A stretch of 40,689 bases of DNA. Origin: Streptomyces sp. ISL-43. GTDB lineage: Bacteria; Actinomycetota; Actinomycetes; Streptomycetales; Streptomycetaceae. The notes under the pieces were generated by a model, which made no database searches, was not told where the DNA came from, and was given only the letters and a program-made list of their open reading frames with translations. The position numbers and the translations under genes were made by a program. Of the stretch, positions 15,582 through 23,652 are shown piece by piece. The stretch covers positions 1-40,689 of the forward strand of contig NZ_JAGGOT010000069.1 in the NCBI RefSeq assembly GCF_018614195.1, read 5' to 3'. The number at the start of each line of letters is the position of its first letter. Position 1 is the stretch's first letter.

Positions 15582-17045
15582 TCCCTGGTGTCCAGGCGGT
15601 TCCTGCCGGCCCGGGTACGTGATGTCGAACCAGGCGAAGCGGGCTTGGTTGGTGGAGGGGCGGCCGTGGGAGGTGGCGTAGAGGCCGAGCTGGATGCTGG
15701 TGAACAGCGGGGTGAGGAAGGTGGCTTCGACGGTGGTCAGGTCCTGCCAGGCACCGTCGGGTGCCGCGTGGGCGAAGGTGTGGCTGAAGCCGCGGATGCG
15801 GACTCCCAGGCGAACGGGGCCCGGGGGGACGGCAACGCCGGCCAGGACCTCGGGCCCGTGATGGAGGCTGAGTCCTTCCGTGGTGCGCAGGAAGAGGAGG
15901 TGGGTGTCGTCGTCGAGGACCACGGCGAGGCCTGCCTGTTCGTCCGGTGCGGCGGGGGCGAAGTGCAGTTCGGTGGAGACGTCGCAGTCGGGCTGTTCCT
16001 GGGGGCGGGCCAGGAGGGACGGGGTGGTGCGTTCGCCGAGGCGGTCGGGGCGGAGCCGGAGGCGGAGCCCGTCGCCGGTGGTCCAGAACGGCGCGGCCGG
16101 GGTGCGCAGGGTGCTCCAGTCGGCGGAGAGGGTGGCGAAGCCGTCGTGGAGGGGGCGGCGAAGGCCGGTGTGGACGACGGGGGAGAAGACCGGCCAGCCC
16201 TCTTCCCAGGTGATCCGGCTGAGGAAGGTCTCGCGGCCGAGGGCGGAGCCGGGACGGACGCCCAGGAGGACGGCCCGCCAGTCGCCGTACGGGGTTTGGA
16301 CGAGGTCGGCGTGCCCGGTGCAGGTGACAGGGCCCTTGGCGGGTGGGAGCACCGGGTTGCCGGGGGCGCCCTCGTAGGGGCCGGTCACGCGGTCGGCGCG
16401 GGCGGCCACCACGCTGTGGTCCACGTCGGTGCCGCCCTCGGCGGTGAGCAGGACATAGGTGCCGTCGATCTTGTAGAGGTGCGGGGCTTCCGACCACCGG
16501 GCATCCGGGTGGCTTCCCGACCACAGGGCATGCTCGGGTCCCGTGAGCCGTCGTTCACGGGGAAGGTATTCGCGCATCCAGATCTCGGTGCGGCCGGCGG
16601 CCTCGTCCAGCACGCGGGCGGCGGTGAACCAGGCCCGGCCGTCGCCGCCGTCCGGCCCGTCGTCGAAGAACAGCGACGGGTCGAAGCCCTCGCCGTCCAG
16701 CCAGTGCGGCTGCGACCACGGCCCCGCCGGGTCGGTCGCCGTGACGACGAAATGGCCGGGGCCGTCCATCAGCGTGCAGACGAGGTGGAAGACGCCGTCA
16801 TGGTGCCGGATCGTCGGTGCGAACAAACCCCGTGAGGGCTCGCACCCGTCGAGGTCGAGCTGGGACGCCCGGTCGAGCGCGGAGCCGATGCGCCGCCAGT
16901 TCACGAGATCGCGGCTGTGGAACACGGGAAGGCCCGGGAACCATTCGAAGCTCGACGTCACCAGGTAGTAGTCAGCTCCCACCCGGCAGACGGACGGGTC
17001 GGGCCGGAACCCGGGCAGCACGGGATCACCGAAGAACCCGGTCAC
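15567..17045 (-). CDS. GH43 beta-xylosidase / alpha-L-arabinofuranosidase
   Basis: 492 residues. The five-bladed propeller (about 1-300) shows base D16 in GFRPDPSV, the pKa-modulating D122 in GFDPSLFF and acid E186 in RWSEAPHL. A C-terminal beta-sandwich (about 310-480) is typical of XynB-like GH43 enzymes. No signal peptide is visible, so it should act in the cytoplasm on imported oligosaccharides. The GTG start overlaps the GH3 stop as GTGA, implying translational coupling. The last codons (GVSSK-stop) lie within the inverted-repeat element, so the native C-terminus was replaced at its very end; the domain itself looks complete. Xylose or arabinose specificity cannot be told from sequence. 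Confidence 0.9.
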   Translation of the reverse strand: MTGFFGDPVLPGFRPDPSVCRVGADYYLVTSSFEWFPGLPVFHSRDLVNWRRIGSALDRASQLDLDGCEPSRGLFAPTIRHHDGVFHLVCTLMDGPGHFVVTATDPAGPWSQPHWLDGEGFDPSLFFDDGPDGGDGRAWFTAARVLDEAAGRTEIWMREYLPRERRLTGPEHALWSGSHPDARWSEAPHLYKIDGTYVLLTAEGGTDVDHSVVAARADRVTGPYEGAPGNPVLPPAKGPVTCTGHADLVQTPYGDWRAVLLGVRPGSALGRETFLSRITWEEGWPVFSPVVHTGLRRPLHDGFATLSADWSTLRTPAAPFWTTGDGLRLRLRPDRLGERTTPSLLARPQEQPDCDVSTELHFAPAAPDEQAGLAVVLDDDTHLLFLRTTEGLSLHHGPEVLAGVAVPPGPVRLGVRIRGFSHTFAHAAPDGAWQDLTTVEATFLTPLFTSIQLGLYATSHGRPSTNQARFAWFDITYPGRQEPPGHQGVSSK

Positions 17046-19261
17046 GGAACCGGGACGATCTCGACCGGCACGGACAGCACCCGGTCGGCCGCCGGGTGGC
17101 GTACGGGGCCCTCCAGAGTGAAGGAGCCCCGGAGCGGAAGATCGCCGCTGGACCGTCCGACGGCCACGCCGATCTCCCCGGGCTCCACTCTTCTGCGCAG
17201 GTCGAGTCCGGTGAAAGAGGTCCGGTCGGCATGGACGGAGAACGTGATCCGGGCGGCCGCGCCCGGCTGCAGCTCGACCCTGGCGAATCCGGCGAGCCAC
17301 CGCTGCGGCCGGACGACGGACGCCACGGGGTCGGAGAGGTACAGCTGGACCACCTCGGTCCCGGTCACCTCGCCGACGTTGCGTGCCGTGACCGAAACGG
17401 CGACGGCCCCGTCCGTCGCGGCGACGGGATCCACCGAGAGCTCCGAGCAGGTGAAGCTGGTCCAGCTCAGCCCGTGTCCGAAGGGGAACAGAGGCGTCGG
17501 GTCCACCGAGCTCCAGTCGGTGTGCCCGCCGAGCCTGCCGTGCAGGTAGGTGCCGGGCTGGCCGCCGACCTGACGGGGGATGGAGACGGGCAGCCGCCCG
17601 GACGGTTCCGCGGCCCCGCTGATGACCCGGGCCAGCGCCGTCCCGCCCTCCTCGCCGGGGAAGAAGACCTGCACCACGGCCGATGCGCGCTCGGCCAGCG
17701 TGCCGAGCGCGTAGGGCCGTCCGGAGACGAGGACCAGGATGGTCGGCACCTCGGAGTCCAGAACGGCGGAGGCGAGCGCGGCCTGATCGCCGGGCAGGTC
17801 GAGGGTCTCGGCGTCGCAGCCCTCTCCGGAGGTGCCCCGGCCGAACATGCCCGCCCGGTCCCCGAGCACCAGCACGTTCACGTCCGGATCGTCCGCGGTG
17901 ACCGTGAATCCGGCAGCGGTGAGCGCCTCGCCGAGCGTCGGGATCTCCAGCCCGAGGTCGCCGGGCAGCGCGACGTGGTTGGGGAAGGAATAGCAGCCGA
18001 GGAAGGACCGGGGGTCGTCGGCGTACGGCCCGCTGACCGACACCCGGCACGGCCGCAGCGGCAGGGTGCCGTCGTTGGCGAGCAGGATGGTGGACCGTTC
18101 GGCCAGGAGCCTGGCCAGTGCCCGGTTTTCCGGCGGATCGAGGTCGACCGGCCCGGGGTCGGCGGGTTCCCAGTCGGGGTCGAGGAGGCCGAGCTCGGCC
18201 TTCTGCAGCAGGACCCGTTCCGCGGCCCGGTCGATGAGCTCCTCGGGTACGCTTCCTGACCGCACGAGTGCGGTCAGCGGCTCGCCGTAGCAACGGGCCG
18301 TGGGCAGCTCGACGTCGATTCCGGCGGTCAGTGCCAGCGCGCCGGCCGCGCCGCGCGATCCGGTGACGCCGTGCCGGGTCTCCAGGAAGGAGATGGCGTA
18401 GTAGTCGGCGACGACCACACCGCTGAAACCGAGCTCACCCCTGAGCAGTTCGGTCAGCAGCCGTTCGTCGGCGGCCACCGGGACGCCATCCACGTCGGTG
18501 TAACTGTTCATCACCGACCGGGCGCCTCCCTCGCGCAGTGCCCGTACGAAAGGCTCCACCAGCACGTCGGCGAACTCGCGCGGCCCCGAGGCGACGGGGG
18601 CCATGTTCCGGCCGCCGCGCGAGGCCGAGTACCCGGCGAAGTGCTTGAGCGTCGCCACGATCCCGGCGCCCTCCAAGCCCTGCACATAAGCGGTGCCGAT
18701 CGCTCCGACGAGATAGGGATCCTCGCCGATGCACTCCTCGGTCCTGCCCCACCGGTAGTCGCGGACCACGTCGAGCACCGGGGCCAGCCCTTGGTGGACG
18801 CCGACCCGCCGCATCCCCGTGCCGATGGCGGCGGCCATCTGGCGCACGAGCCCGGGATCGAAGGACGCACCCCAGGCCAGCGGCCCGGGGAAGACCGTCG
18901 CCCCGAACGTCATGAACCCGGTCAGGCACTCCTCGTGAGCGACCGCCGGGATCCCGAACCGGCCGGCTCCGGTCACCTGCCGCTGGAGCGAGGCGAGCCG
19001 CTCCATCCCGGCTTCCACGGTGATCGGCGCGGTGCCGTACACCCGGGTGAGCTGGCCGAGCCCGTGGGCGACGATGTCGTCGAGGCCGGGCGCGGACTCG
19101 CCGGAGTCGTCCTCCATCGGCGCGACCGGCGTCCCCGGATCCGAGGGCAGCGCCCAGAAGCCGGCGAGCTGACCCGCCTTCTCTTCCAGCGTCATCCGTT
19201 TCAGCAGATCGGCGACCCGTATGGACACGGGCAGGAGGGGGTCACGCCAGGGCTCGGTCAA
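17042..19261 (-). CDS. GH3 beta-glycosidase, probably beta-xylosidase
   Basis: 739 residues. The N-terminal barrel carries KHFAGY (206-211) and the nucleophile D286 in GVVVADYYAI; then an alpha/beta sandwich and a C-terminal fibronectin-III-like domain. No signal peptide is visible. The VVADYY pattern and the neighbouring xylan genes favour beta-xylosidase (BxlA-like) over beta-glucosidase. The start is a TTG with AGGAGA upstream, 9 nt after the LacI stop; the gene ends in a 4-nt overlap with GH43. The product would release xylose from imported xylo-oligosaccharides. Confidence 0.9.
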   Translation of the reverse strand: MTEPWRDPLLPVSIRVADLLKRMTLEEKAGQLAGFWALPSDPGTPVAPMEDDSGESAPGLDDIVAHGLGQLTRVYGTAPITVEAGMERLASLQRQVTGAGRFGIPAVAHEECLTGFMTFGATVFPGPLAWGASFDPGLVRQMAAAIGTGMRRVGVHQGLAPVLDVVRDYRWGRTEECIGEDPYLVGAIGTAYVQGLEGAGIVATLKHFAGYSASRGGRNMAPVASGPREFADVLVEPFVRALREGGARSVMNSYTDVDGVPVAADERLLTELLRGELGFSGVVVADYYAISFLETRHGVTGSRGAAGALALTAGIDVELPTARCYGEPLTALVRSGSVPEELIDRAAERVLLQKAELGLLDPDWEPADPGPVDLDPPENRALARLLAERSTILLANDGTLPLRPCRVSVSGPYADDPRSFLGCYSFPNHVALPGDLGLEIPTLGEALTAAGFTVTADDPDVNVLVLGDRAGMFGRGTSGEGCDAETLDLPGDQAALASAVLDSEVPTILVLVSGRPYALGTLAERASAVVQVFFPGEEGGTALARVISGAAEPSGRLPVSIPRQVGGQPGTYLHGRLGGHTDWSSVDPTPLFPFGHGLSWTSFTCSELSVDPVAATDGAVAVSVTARNVGEVTGTEVVQLYLSDPVASVVRPQRWLAGFARVELQPGAAARITFSVHADRTSFTGLDLRRRVEPGEIGVAVGRSSGDLPLRGSFTLEGPVRHPAADRVLSVPVEIVPVP

Positions 19262-19270
19262 GGAGTTCTC

Positions 19271-20284
19271 CTAGAGACGGGGCGGGGCGGTGGAGAGCCG
19301 GACCTTGAGCTCGGTCGAGAGCTCCATCCGGGGACTGACCAGGTTTTGGCCGTCCAGGAGCTGGAAGAGCGTGCGTGCGGCGAGCCGGCCCATCTCCTCC
19401 AGCGGCTGACGCACCGTCGTCAGCGGCGGTGACAGCCATTCGCACATCGGCAGGTCGTCGAAGCCGACCACGCTGAGGTCCTGCGGGATGCTCAGCCCGC
19501 CCTGCCGGGCGGCTTCGTAGACGCCCATCGCCTGCTGGTCGCTGCCGGCGAAGACGGCGGTCGGCGGCTCGGGGAGGGCGAGCAGTTCCCTGGCGCGCTG
19601 AAACCCGCCCTCGTGCCGGAAGTCGCCGAACCGGATCAGGTCGCGGTCGACCTCGATCCCGGCCCGCTCCAGCGCGGCCCGGTACCCGTCGATGCGGGCC
19701 TGGCTGCAGAGCATCTCCTTGCGCCCGCCGATCGCGGCGATCCGGCGGTGCCCCAGCTCCAGCAGGTGCTCCGTGGCGGCGAGGCCGCCCGCCCAGTTGG
19801 TCGCGCCGATGCTCGGCACACCGTTGCCCGGCAGGTCGATCGGGTCGATGACGACCAGCGCCACCCCGGCCTGTTCGACCTGGGCGCGCTGGGCCTGGGT
19901 GACCGAGGCGGTGACGAGGATGACGCCGTCGCTGTGGTGCAGGACCGGCAGTGCGGCCCAGCTCGACGGCGTGGCCTCGCCCGGTGGGAGGAGGGACACG
20001 ACGGTGCCGACGCTCCGCTGGGCGCACTCGGCCTCGACGCCGCGCAGTATCTCCACCGCCCACGCGCTGTCCAGACCGCCGATGATCAGGTCGACCAGGC
20101 CCGACCTGCGGGCCCTGCCCTGCCGGCCGGGGTGGAGGTAGTTGTGAGATCGCAGCAGGCTCTCGATGCGTTCGCGCGTCGAGGGTGCGACGTCGGAGCG
20201 GCCGTTGATCACCTTGGACACGGTGGCCTGCGAGACGCCTGCCTCCGCGGCGATGACGGCCAGGGTCGGACGCTGCTCGCTCAA
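19271..20284 (-). CDS. LacI-family regulator of the xylo-oligosaccharide genes (BxlR-like)
   Basis: 337 residues. Helix-turn-helix TLAVIAAEAGVSQATVSKVINGRSD lies at about 7-32, followed by a LacI-type sugar-binding domain (VFAGSDQQAMGVYEAA, VVGFDDLPMCEWLSPPLTTVRQP). The TTG start was chosen because AGGAGAG sits 3 nt upstream and the HTH then falls where the family has it; an ATG at 20329 would add 15 residues but lies in the operator. The gene leads the GH3-GH43 operon and is divergent from the ABC operon. Gene order and CGAAA/TTTCG-type palindromes resemble the bxlR-bxlEFG arrangement known for xylobiose uptake in Streptomyces. It probably represses both divergent units and itself. Confidence 0.88.
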   Translation of the reverse strand: MSEQRPTLAVIAAEAGVSQATVSKVINGRSDVAPSTRERIESLLRSHNYLHPGRQGRARRSGLVDLIIGGLDSAWAVEILRGVEAECAQRSVGTVVSLLPPGEATPSSWAALPVLHHSDGVILVTASVTQAQRAQVEQAGVALVVIDPIDLPGNGVPSIGATNWAGGLAATEHLLELGHRRIAAIGGRKEMLCSQARIDGYRAALERAGIEVDRDLIRFGDFRHEGGFQRARELLALPEPPTAVFAGSDQQAMGVYEAARQGGLSIPQDLSVVGFDDLPMCEWLSPPLTTVRQPLEEMGRLAARTLFQLLDGQNLVSPRMELSTELKVRLSTAPPRL

Positions 20285-20327
20285 CTTCTCTCCTCTGCGC
20301 AGACCATGGGCTGGCGACATGTATCGC

Positions 20328-20344
20328 AAACTTTCGAAGAGTTT
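20328..20344. promoter_or_regulatory. Candidate operator over the LacI (minus-strand) promoter
   Basis: AAACTTTCGAAGAGTTT is a near-palindrome with arms AAACT/AGTTT around TTCGAA. On the minus strand a TTGACA (20364-20369) lies upstream at a spacing that would place the weak -10 on this site. Binding here would give autorepression. Confidence 0.5.
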
Positions 20345-20411
20345 CCGGTCGGCGCGACCTGCTTGTCAAGCTCAAAGAGTGCTGCTGTGGCGGATAAATC
20401 GGTGACAGGTC

Positions 20412-20440
20412 TTGACCGAGGGGCCCCACCTTCCTAGTTT
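20412..20440 (+). promoter_or_regulatory. Promoter of the ABC transporter/xylanase operon
   Basis: TTGACC (20412-20417) and TAGTTT (20435-20440) are spaced by exactly 17 nt. Transcription would begin near 20447, just upstream of the palindromic operator. Confidence 0.7.
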
Positions 20441-20467
20441 ATGGCAGCACCGAATTCGAGGTTGTTT

Positions 20468-20480
20468 CGAAAAGTTTTCG
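20468..20480. promoter_or_regulatory. BxlR-type operator in the ABC operon leader
   Basis: CGAAAAGTTTTCG is a perfect palindrome with one central base. It fits the CGAA-N-TTCG rule described for BxlR and the CGAAA/TTTCG theme at xlnA. It lies about 20 nt inside the predicted transcript, consistent with blocking elongation. Confidence 0.7.
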
Positions 20481-20513
20481 CGCCTGAACCGGCATTCCTA
20501 ACCCGGAGGTCCC

Positions 20514-21807
20514 ATGGCCAGCACCCCCCCCGAGCCGACGAAGCTTCCTGGCGCTCTCGGGTCTGACCGCTCTGTCCGTCTCGCTGACCGCGGCCTGCGG
20601 CGGTGACGACTCGGGCGGCAAGCCGGCGGCCGGCGGCAAGGTGACCTTCGCGTGGTGGAACATCGCCACGACGGAACCGGGCAAGTCCCTCTTCCCGCAG
20701 ATCTCCTCGGCGTTCACGGCCGCCCACCCGGACATCACGATCAAGACGACCTCGTTGGAGAACGAGGCGTTCAAGTCCAAGCTGACCGCCACCACCTCTT
20801 CGGGCAAGCTCCCCGACGTCTTCCAGACCTGGGGCGGCGGCGTGCTGCAGCAGCAGGTCGACGCGGGGCTGGTGGAGGACCTCACCGACGCGTTCGGCTG
20901 GTCGTCCGACCTCACCCCGGTCTCGCTGCAGGCCTACCAGTTCGAGGGCCGGACCTACGGGGTGCCCTACGACGTCGGCATGGTCGGCTTCTGGTACAAC
21001 AAGAAGCTCTTCGCCAAGGCCGGGATCACCGCTCCGCCGGCCACCTGGGCCGAGCTCCTGGAAGACGTCAGGAAGCTCAAGGCGGCGGGCATCACTCCGA
21101 TCGCCCTCGCGGGCAAGGAGAAATGGCCCGGCCACTACTACTGGGCCTACCTCGCGATGCGCGTCGCGGGCCTCCCCGCGCTGCAGCAGGCCGCGACCAC
21201 CAAGGACTTCACCGGCGCGGGCTTCGTCCAGGCAGGCGCCCACCTCAAGGAGCTGGTCGACCTCCAGCCGTTCCAGACGGCCTTCCTCGGCGCCGGCTAC
21301 GCCACCCCCGGCGGCCAGGCCGCGACCATGGGCAACGGCAAGGCCGCCATGGAGCTGATGGGGCAGTGGGGGCCGTCGGTGCAGAAGGACGCGGGCGCCG
21401 ACCTGGGAGCGGACCTCGGCTTCTTCCCCTTCCCTACGGTCGACGGCGGCGTCGGCCAGGTCACCGAGGTGTTCGGAGGCGGCGGCGGCTTCGCGCTGCG
21501 CAAGGGCGCCCCGAAGGAGGCGCTGGACTTCCTGAAGTTCTTCGTTCTGGAGAACCAGTCCAAGCTGCTGGCCTCCAACGGCTACCTCCCGGTGGTCAAG
21601 GGCGCGGAGAGCCAGCTCGCCGACCCCAACAGGAAGGTGGTGGCCGACAGCCTGGTCAAGGCGACGGGCTTCCAGCTCTTCCTCGACCAGGCCTACCCGC
21701 CGGCGGTCGGCCAGGAGGTCAACGACAGCGTCGCCGACCTCATCGCGGGCAAGAAGACGCCCGAGCAGGTCACCAAGTCGATAACCGAGGCTGCGAAGGG
21801 TGCCTAG
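20514..21807 (+). CDS. ABC sugar-binding lipoprotein, BxlE-like, with an apparent 1-nt frameshift in the signal peptide
   Basis: About 430 residues if corrected. The mature part (from GKVTFAWWNIATTEPGK, near 20638) is a family-1 extracellular sugar-binding protein with DVFQTWGGG, GVPYDVGMVGFWYNK and GFFPFP landmarks. The ATG has GGAGGT 3 nt upstream, but its frame stops after 30 codons. One base later, in the mature-protein frame, lies a clear Tat-type lipoprotein signal: SRRSFLALSG, a hydrophobic stretch, and lipobox LTAAC-GG. Removing one C from the C8 tract (20524-20531) joins the ATG to that frame, giving MASTPPSRRSF. As written, only an unsecreted form from the GTG at 20641 could be made. 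It is either a homopolymer sequencing error or a recent mutation. The protein would deliver xylo-oligosaccharides to the permeases downstream. Confidence 0.85.
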
Positions 21808-22789
21808 CTCCGTGTCCACCCTGACCAAGGAGCGGACGCAGGACACCGGACCGGTGCGCCCGCCCGCCCCGGCACGGCCGCTCCTGCGCCGGTTGGGAAG
21901 CTGGGCGTCGGTCGCCTGGTTCCTCGTCCCGGCTCTGGTCCTCTTCCTCGTCTTCGTCCTCGCCCCGATCGCGGTCGCCGTCTACACCGGCTTCTTCAAG
22001 TGGGGCGGGGTCGGCCCCCTGGAGGACTTCGTCGGCTTCGAGAACTACGCCACCCTCTTCGGGGATCAGGTCTTCCTCGGCGATCTGGAGCGCGGGCTGT
22101 ACCTGATCACGCTGTCGATCACGGTGCAGTTGCCGTTCGCGCTGTTCACCGCCGTCCTGCTCAACCAGAGGCTGCGCGGCCGGGCCGTCTACCGGATGCT
22201 GTTCTTCGCGCCGTACATCCTGTCCGAAGTGGTCACGGCGGTCCTCTTCACGATGATCTTCCTTCCCGGTGGCGGCATGGCCGACCATCTCGCGGGCGCC
22301 CTCGGCCTGGAGGGGCTGCAGGGCAAGTGGCTCGCCGATCCCTCGACGGTCATGCCGACCCTGTTCGTGGTCATGACCTGGAAGTACTTCGGGTTCCACA
22401 TGATGCTCTTCCTCGCCGGGCTGCAAAGCATCCCGGGCGAGATCCTCGAGGCCGCCTCCATCGACGGCGCCGGCGCCTGGCAGCGCTTCCGGCACGTGAC
22501 GCTGCCGTTGCTCGGCCCGACGATCCGGATCAGCGTCTTCCTTTCGGTCATCGGTGCCATCCAGCTCTTCGACCTCGTCTGGGTCATGACCGCGGGCGGG
22601 CCCAACCACTCCTCCGAGACGATGGCGATCTCGATGTTCCAGTTCGGGTTCAAGCGCTACCAGGTCGGCTACGCCAGTGCGATCAGCGTGGTGCTGTTCA
22701 TGATCAGTCTGGTCTTCTCCCTCTTCTACCAGCGTTACGTACTGCGCCGTGACCTGAGCGGGGCCGTCACCTCGGGAGGTGGCCGATGA
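21800..22789 (+). CDS. ABC sugar transporter permease (BxlF-like)
   Basis: 329 residues with six predicted membrane segments, starting VAWFLVPALVLFLVFVLAP. The cytoplasmic EAA loop, EAASIDGAGAWQRFRHVTLPLLGP, contacts the ATPase. It belongs to the MalF-type family of carbohydrate importers. The GTG start overlaps the stop of the binding-protein gene by 8 nt; a GTG four codons later is an alternative. No ATPase gene exists in the operon, which is usual for Streptomyces sugar importers that share the ATPase MsiK. Confidence 0.92.
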   Translation: MPSSVSTLTKERTQDTGPVRPPAPARPLLRRLGSWASVAWFLVPALVLFLVFVLAPIAVAVYTGFFKWGGVGPLEDFVGFENYATLFGDQVFLGDLERGLYLITLSITVQLPFALFTAVLLNQRLRGRAVYRMLFFAPYILSEVVTAVLFTMIFLPGGGMADHLAGALGLEGLQGKWLADPSTVMPTLFVVMTWKYFGFHMMLFLAGLQSIPGEILEAASIDGAGAWQRFRHVTLPLLGPTIRISVFLSVIGAIQLFDLVWVMTAGGPNHSSETMAISMFQFGFKRYQVGYASAISVVLFMISLVFSLFYQRYVLRRDLSGAVTSGGGR

Positions 22790-23616
22790 ACGCCCGCAGA
22801 ACGGCACGCGGCCTGTCGCTGCACGCCGTGGTCTGGCTGATCGGCGCGTTCGTCGTCGTGCCGCTGGTCTACGCGGTGATCTCCGGGTTCAAGAGCACCG
22901 GCGAGCTGACGACCAACCCGTTCGGGCTGCCGGAGCACTGGAAGACCGGCAATTACACCGGCATCCTCAGCGACGGAATGTTCTGGCGGCAGATCGCCAA
23001 CAGTGCGGGAATCGCGATCGGCACGGCATGCTGCACGGTGGCGGTCGCTGCGATGGCGGCGTTCGTCCTGGCCCGCTACGCCTTCCGGGGCAGGGAGCTG
23101 TTCTACACGCTGTTCACGATCGGGCTGATGTTCCCGTTCGCGGTGGCCGTCCTGCCGCTGTTCCTGCTGCTGCGCAACTTCGACCTGCTCGACAACCCGC
23201 TCGGAGTGATCCTCCCGCAGGCGGCCTTCGGGCTCCCCATGACGATCATCATTCTGCGCGGCTTCTTCCGGACCATCCCGGCAGAGGTCGAGGAGGCGGC
23301 CGTCATGGACGGCTGCGGCAAGTTCCGCTTCTTCTGGAAGATCCTGCTGCCGATGGCGCGTCCGGCGCTCGGCACGGTCTCGGTGCTCGCGATCGTCGCG
23401 AGCTGGAACAACTTCTTCCTGCCGCTGCTGGTGTTCAACGACCCCCGATGGCAGACGATCCCGGTCGGCGTCCAGCAGTTCCAGGGCCAGTACTCGACCG
23501 ACTACGCGCTCGTCCTCGCCTACATCGTGCTCGCCATGGTCCCCGCCCTCGCCTTCTACGCCGTCGCCGAGCGGCAGCTGATCGGCGGACTCACCGCGGG
23601 CGCCACCAAGGGCTGA
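22786..23616 (+). CDS. ABC sugar transporter permease (BxlG-like)
   Basis: 276 residues with six predicted membrane segments. It is a MalG-type inner-membrane partner with the EAA loop EEAAVMDGCGKFRFFWKILLPMARP. The ATG overlaps the stop of the first permease as ATGA, so the two subunits are probably made in equal amounts. Together with the binding protein and a shared ATPase it should import xylo-oligosaccharides; substrate is inferred from the neighbours. Confidence 0.93.
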   Translation: MNARRTARGLSLHAVVWLIGAFVVVPLVYAVISGFKSTGELTTNPFGLPEHWKTGNYTGILSDGMFWRQIANSAGIAIGTACCTVAVAAMAAFVLARYAFRGRELFYTLFTIGLMFPFAVAVLPLFLLLRNFDLLDNPLGVILPQAAFGLPMTIIILRGFFRTIPAEVEEAAVMDGCGKFRFFWKILLPMARPALGTVSVLAIVASWNNFFLPLLVFNDPRWQTIPVGVQQFQGQYSTDYALVLAYIVLAMVPALAFYAVAERQLIGGLTAGATKG

Positions 23617-23652
23617 CCCGTCCCGCCTGACCTCCACCCCCGAGGAGACGCC

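Noticed and set aside
15567..18293. A 908-codon minus-strand frame covering GH43 and more
   Set aside because: The first ~416 codons are Arg/Gly/Pro-rich out-of-frame reading of the GH3 gene. GH43 starts at the GTG that overlaps the GH3 stop.
19242..20429. Long minus-strand frame overlapping the LacI gene
   Set aside because: It is another reading frame of the regulator and its promoter; the LacI HTH and effector motifs are in the frame ending at 19271.
20652..21824. 390-codon frame overlapping the sugar-binding protein
   Set aside because: It is the +2 reading of the same gene, Arg/Gly/Pro-rich with no domain; the frame at 20641-21807 has the binding-protein sequence.
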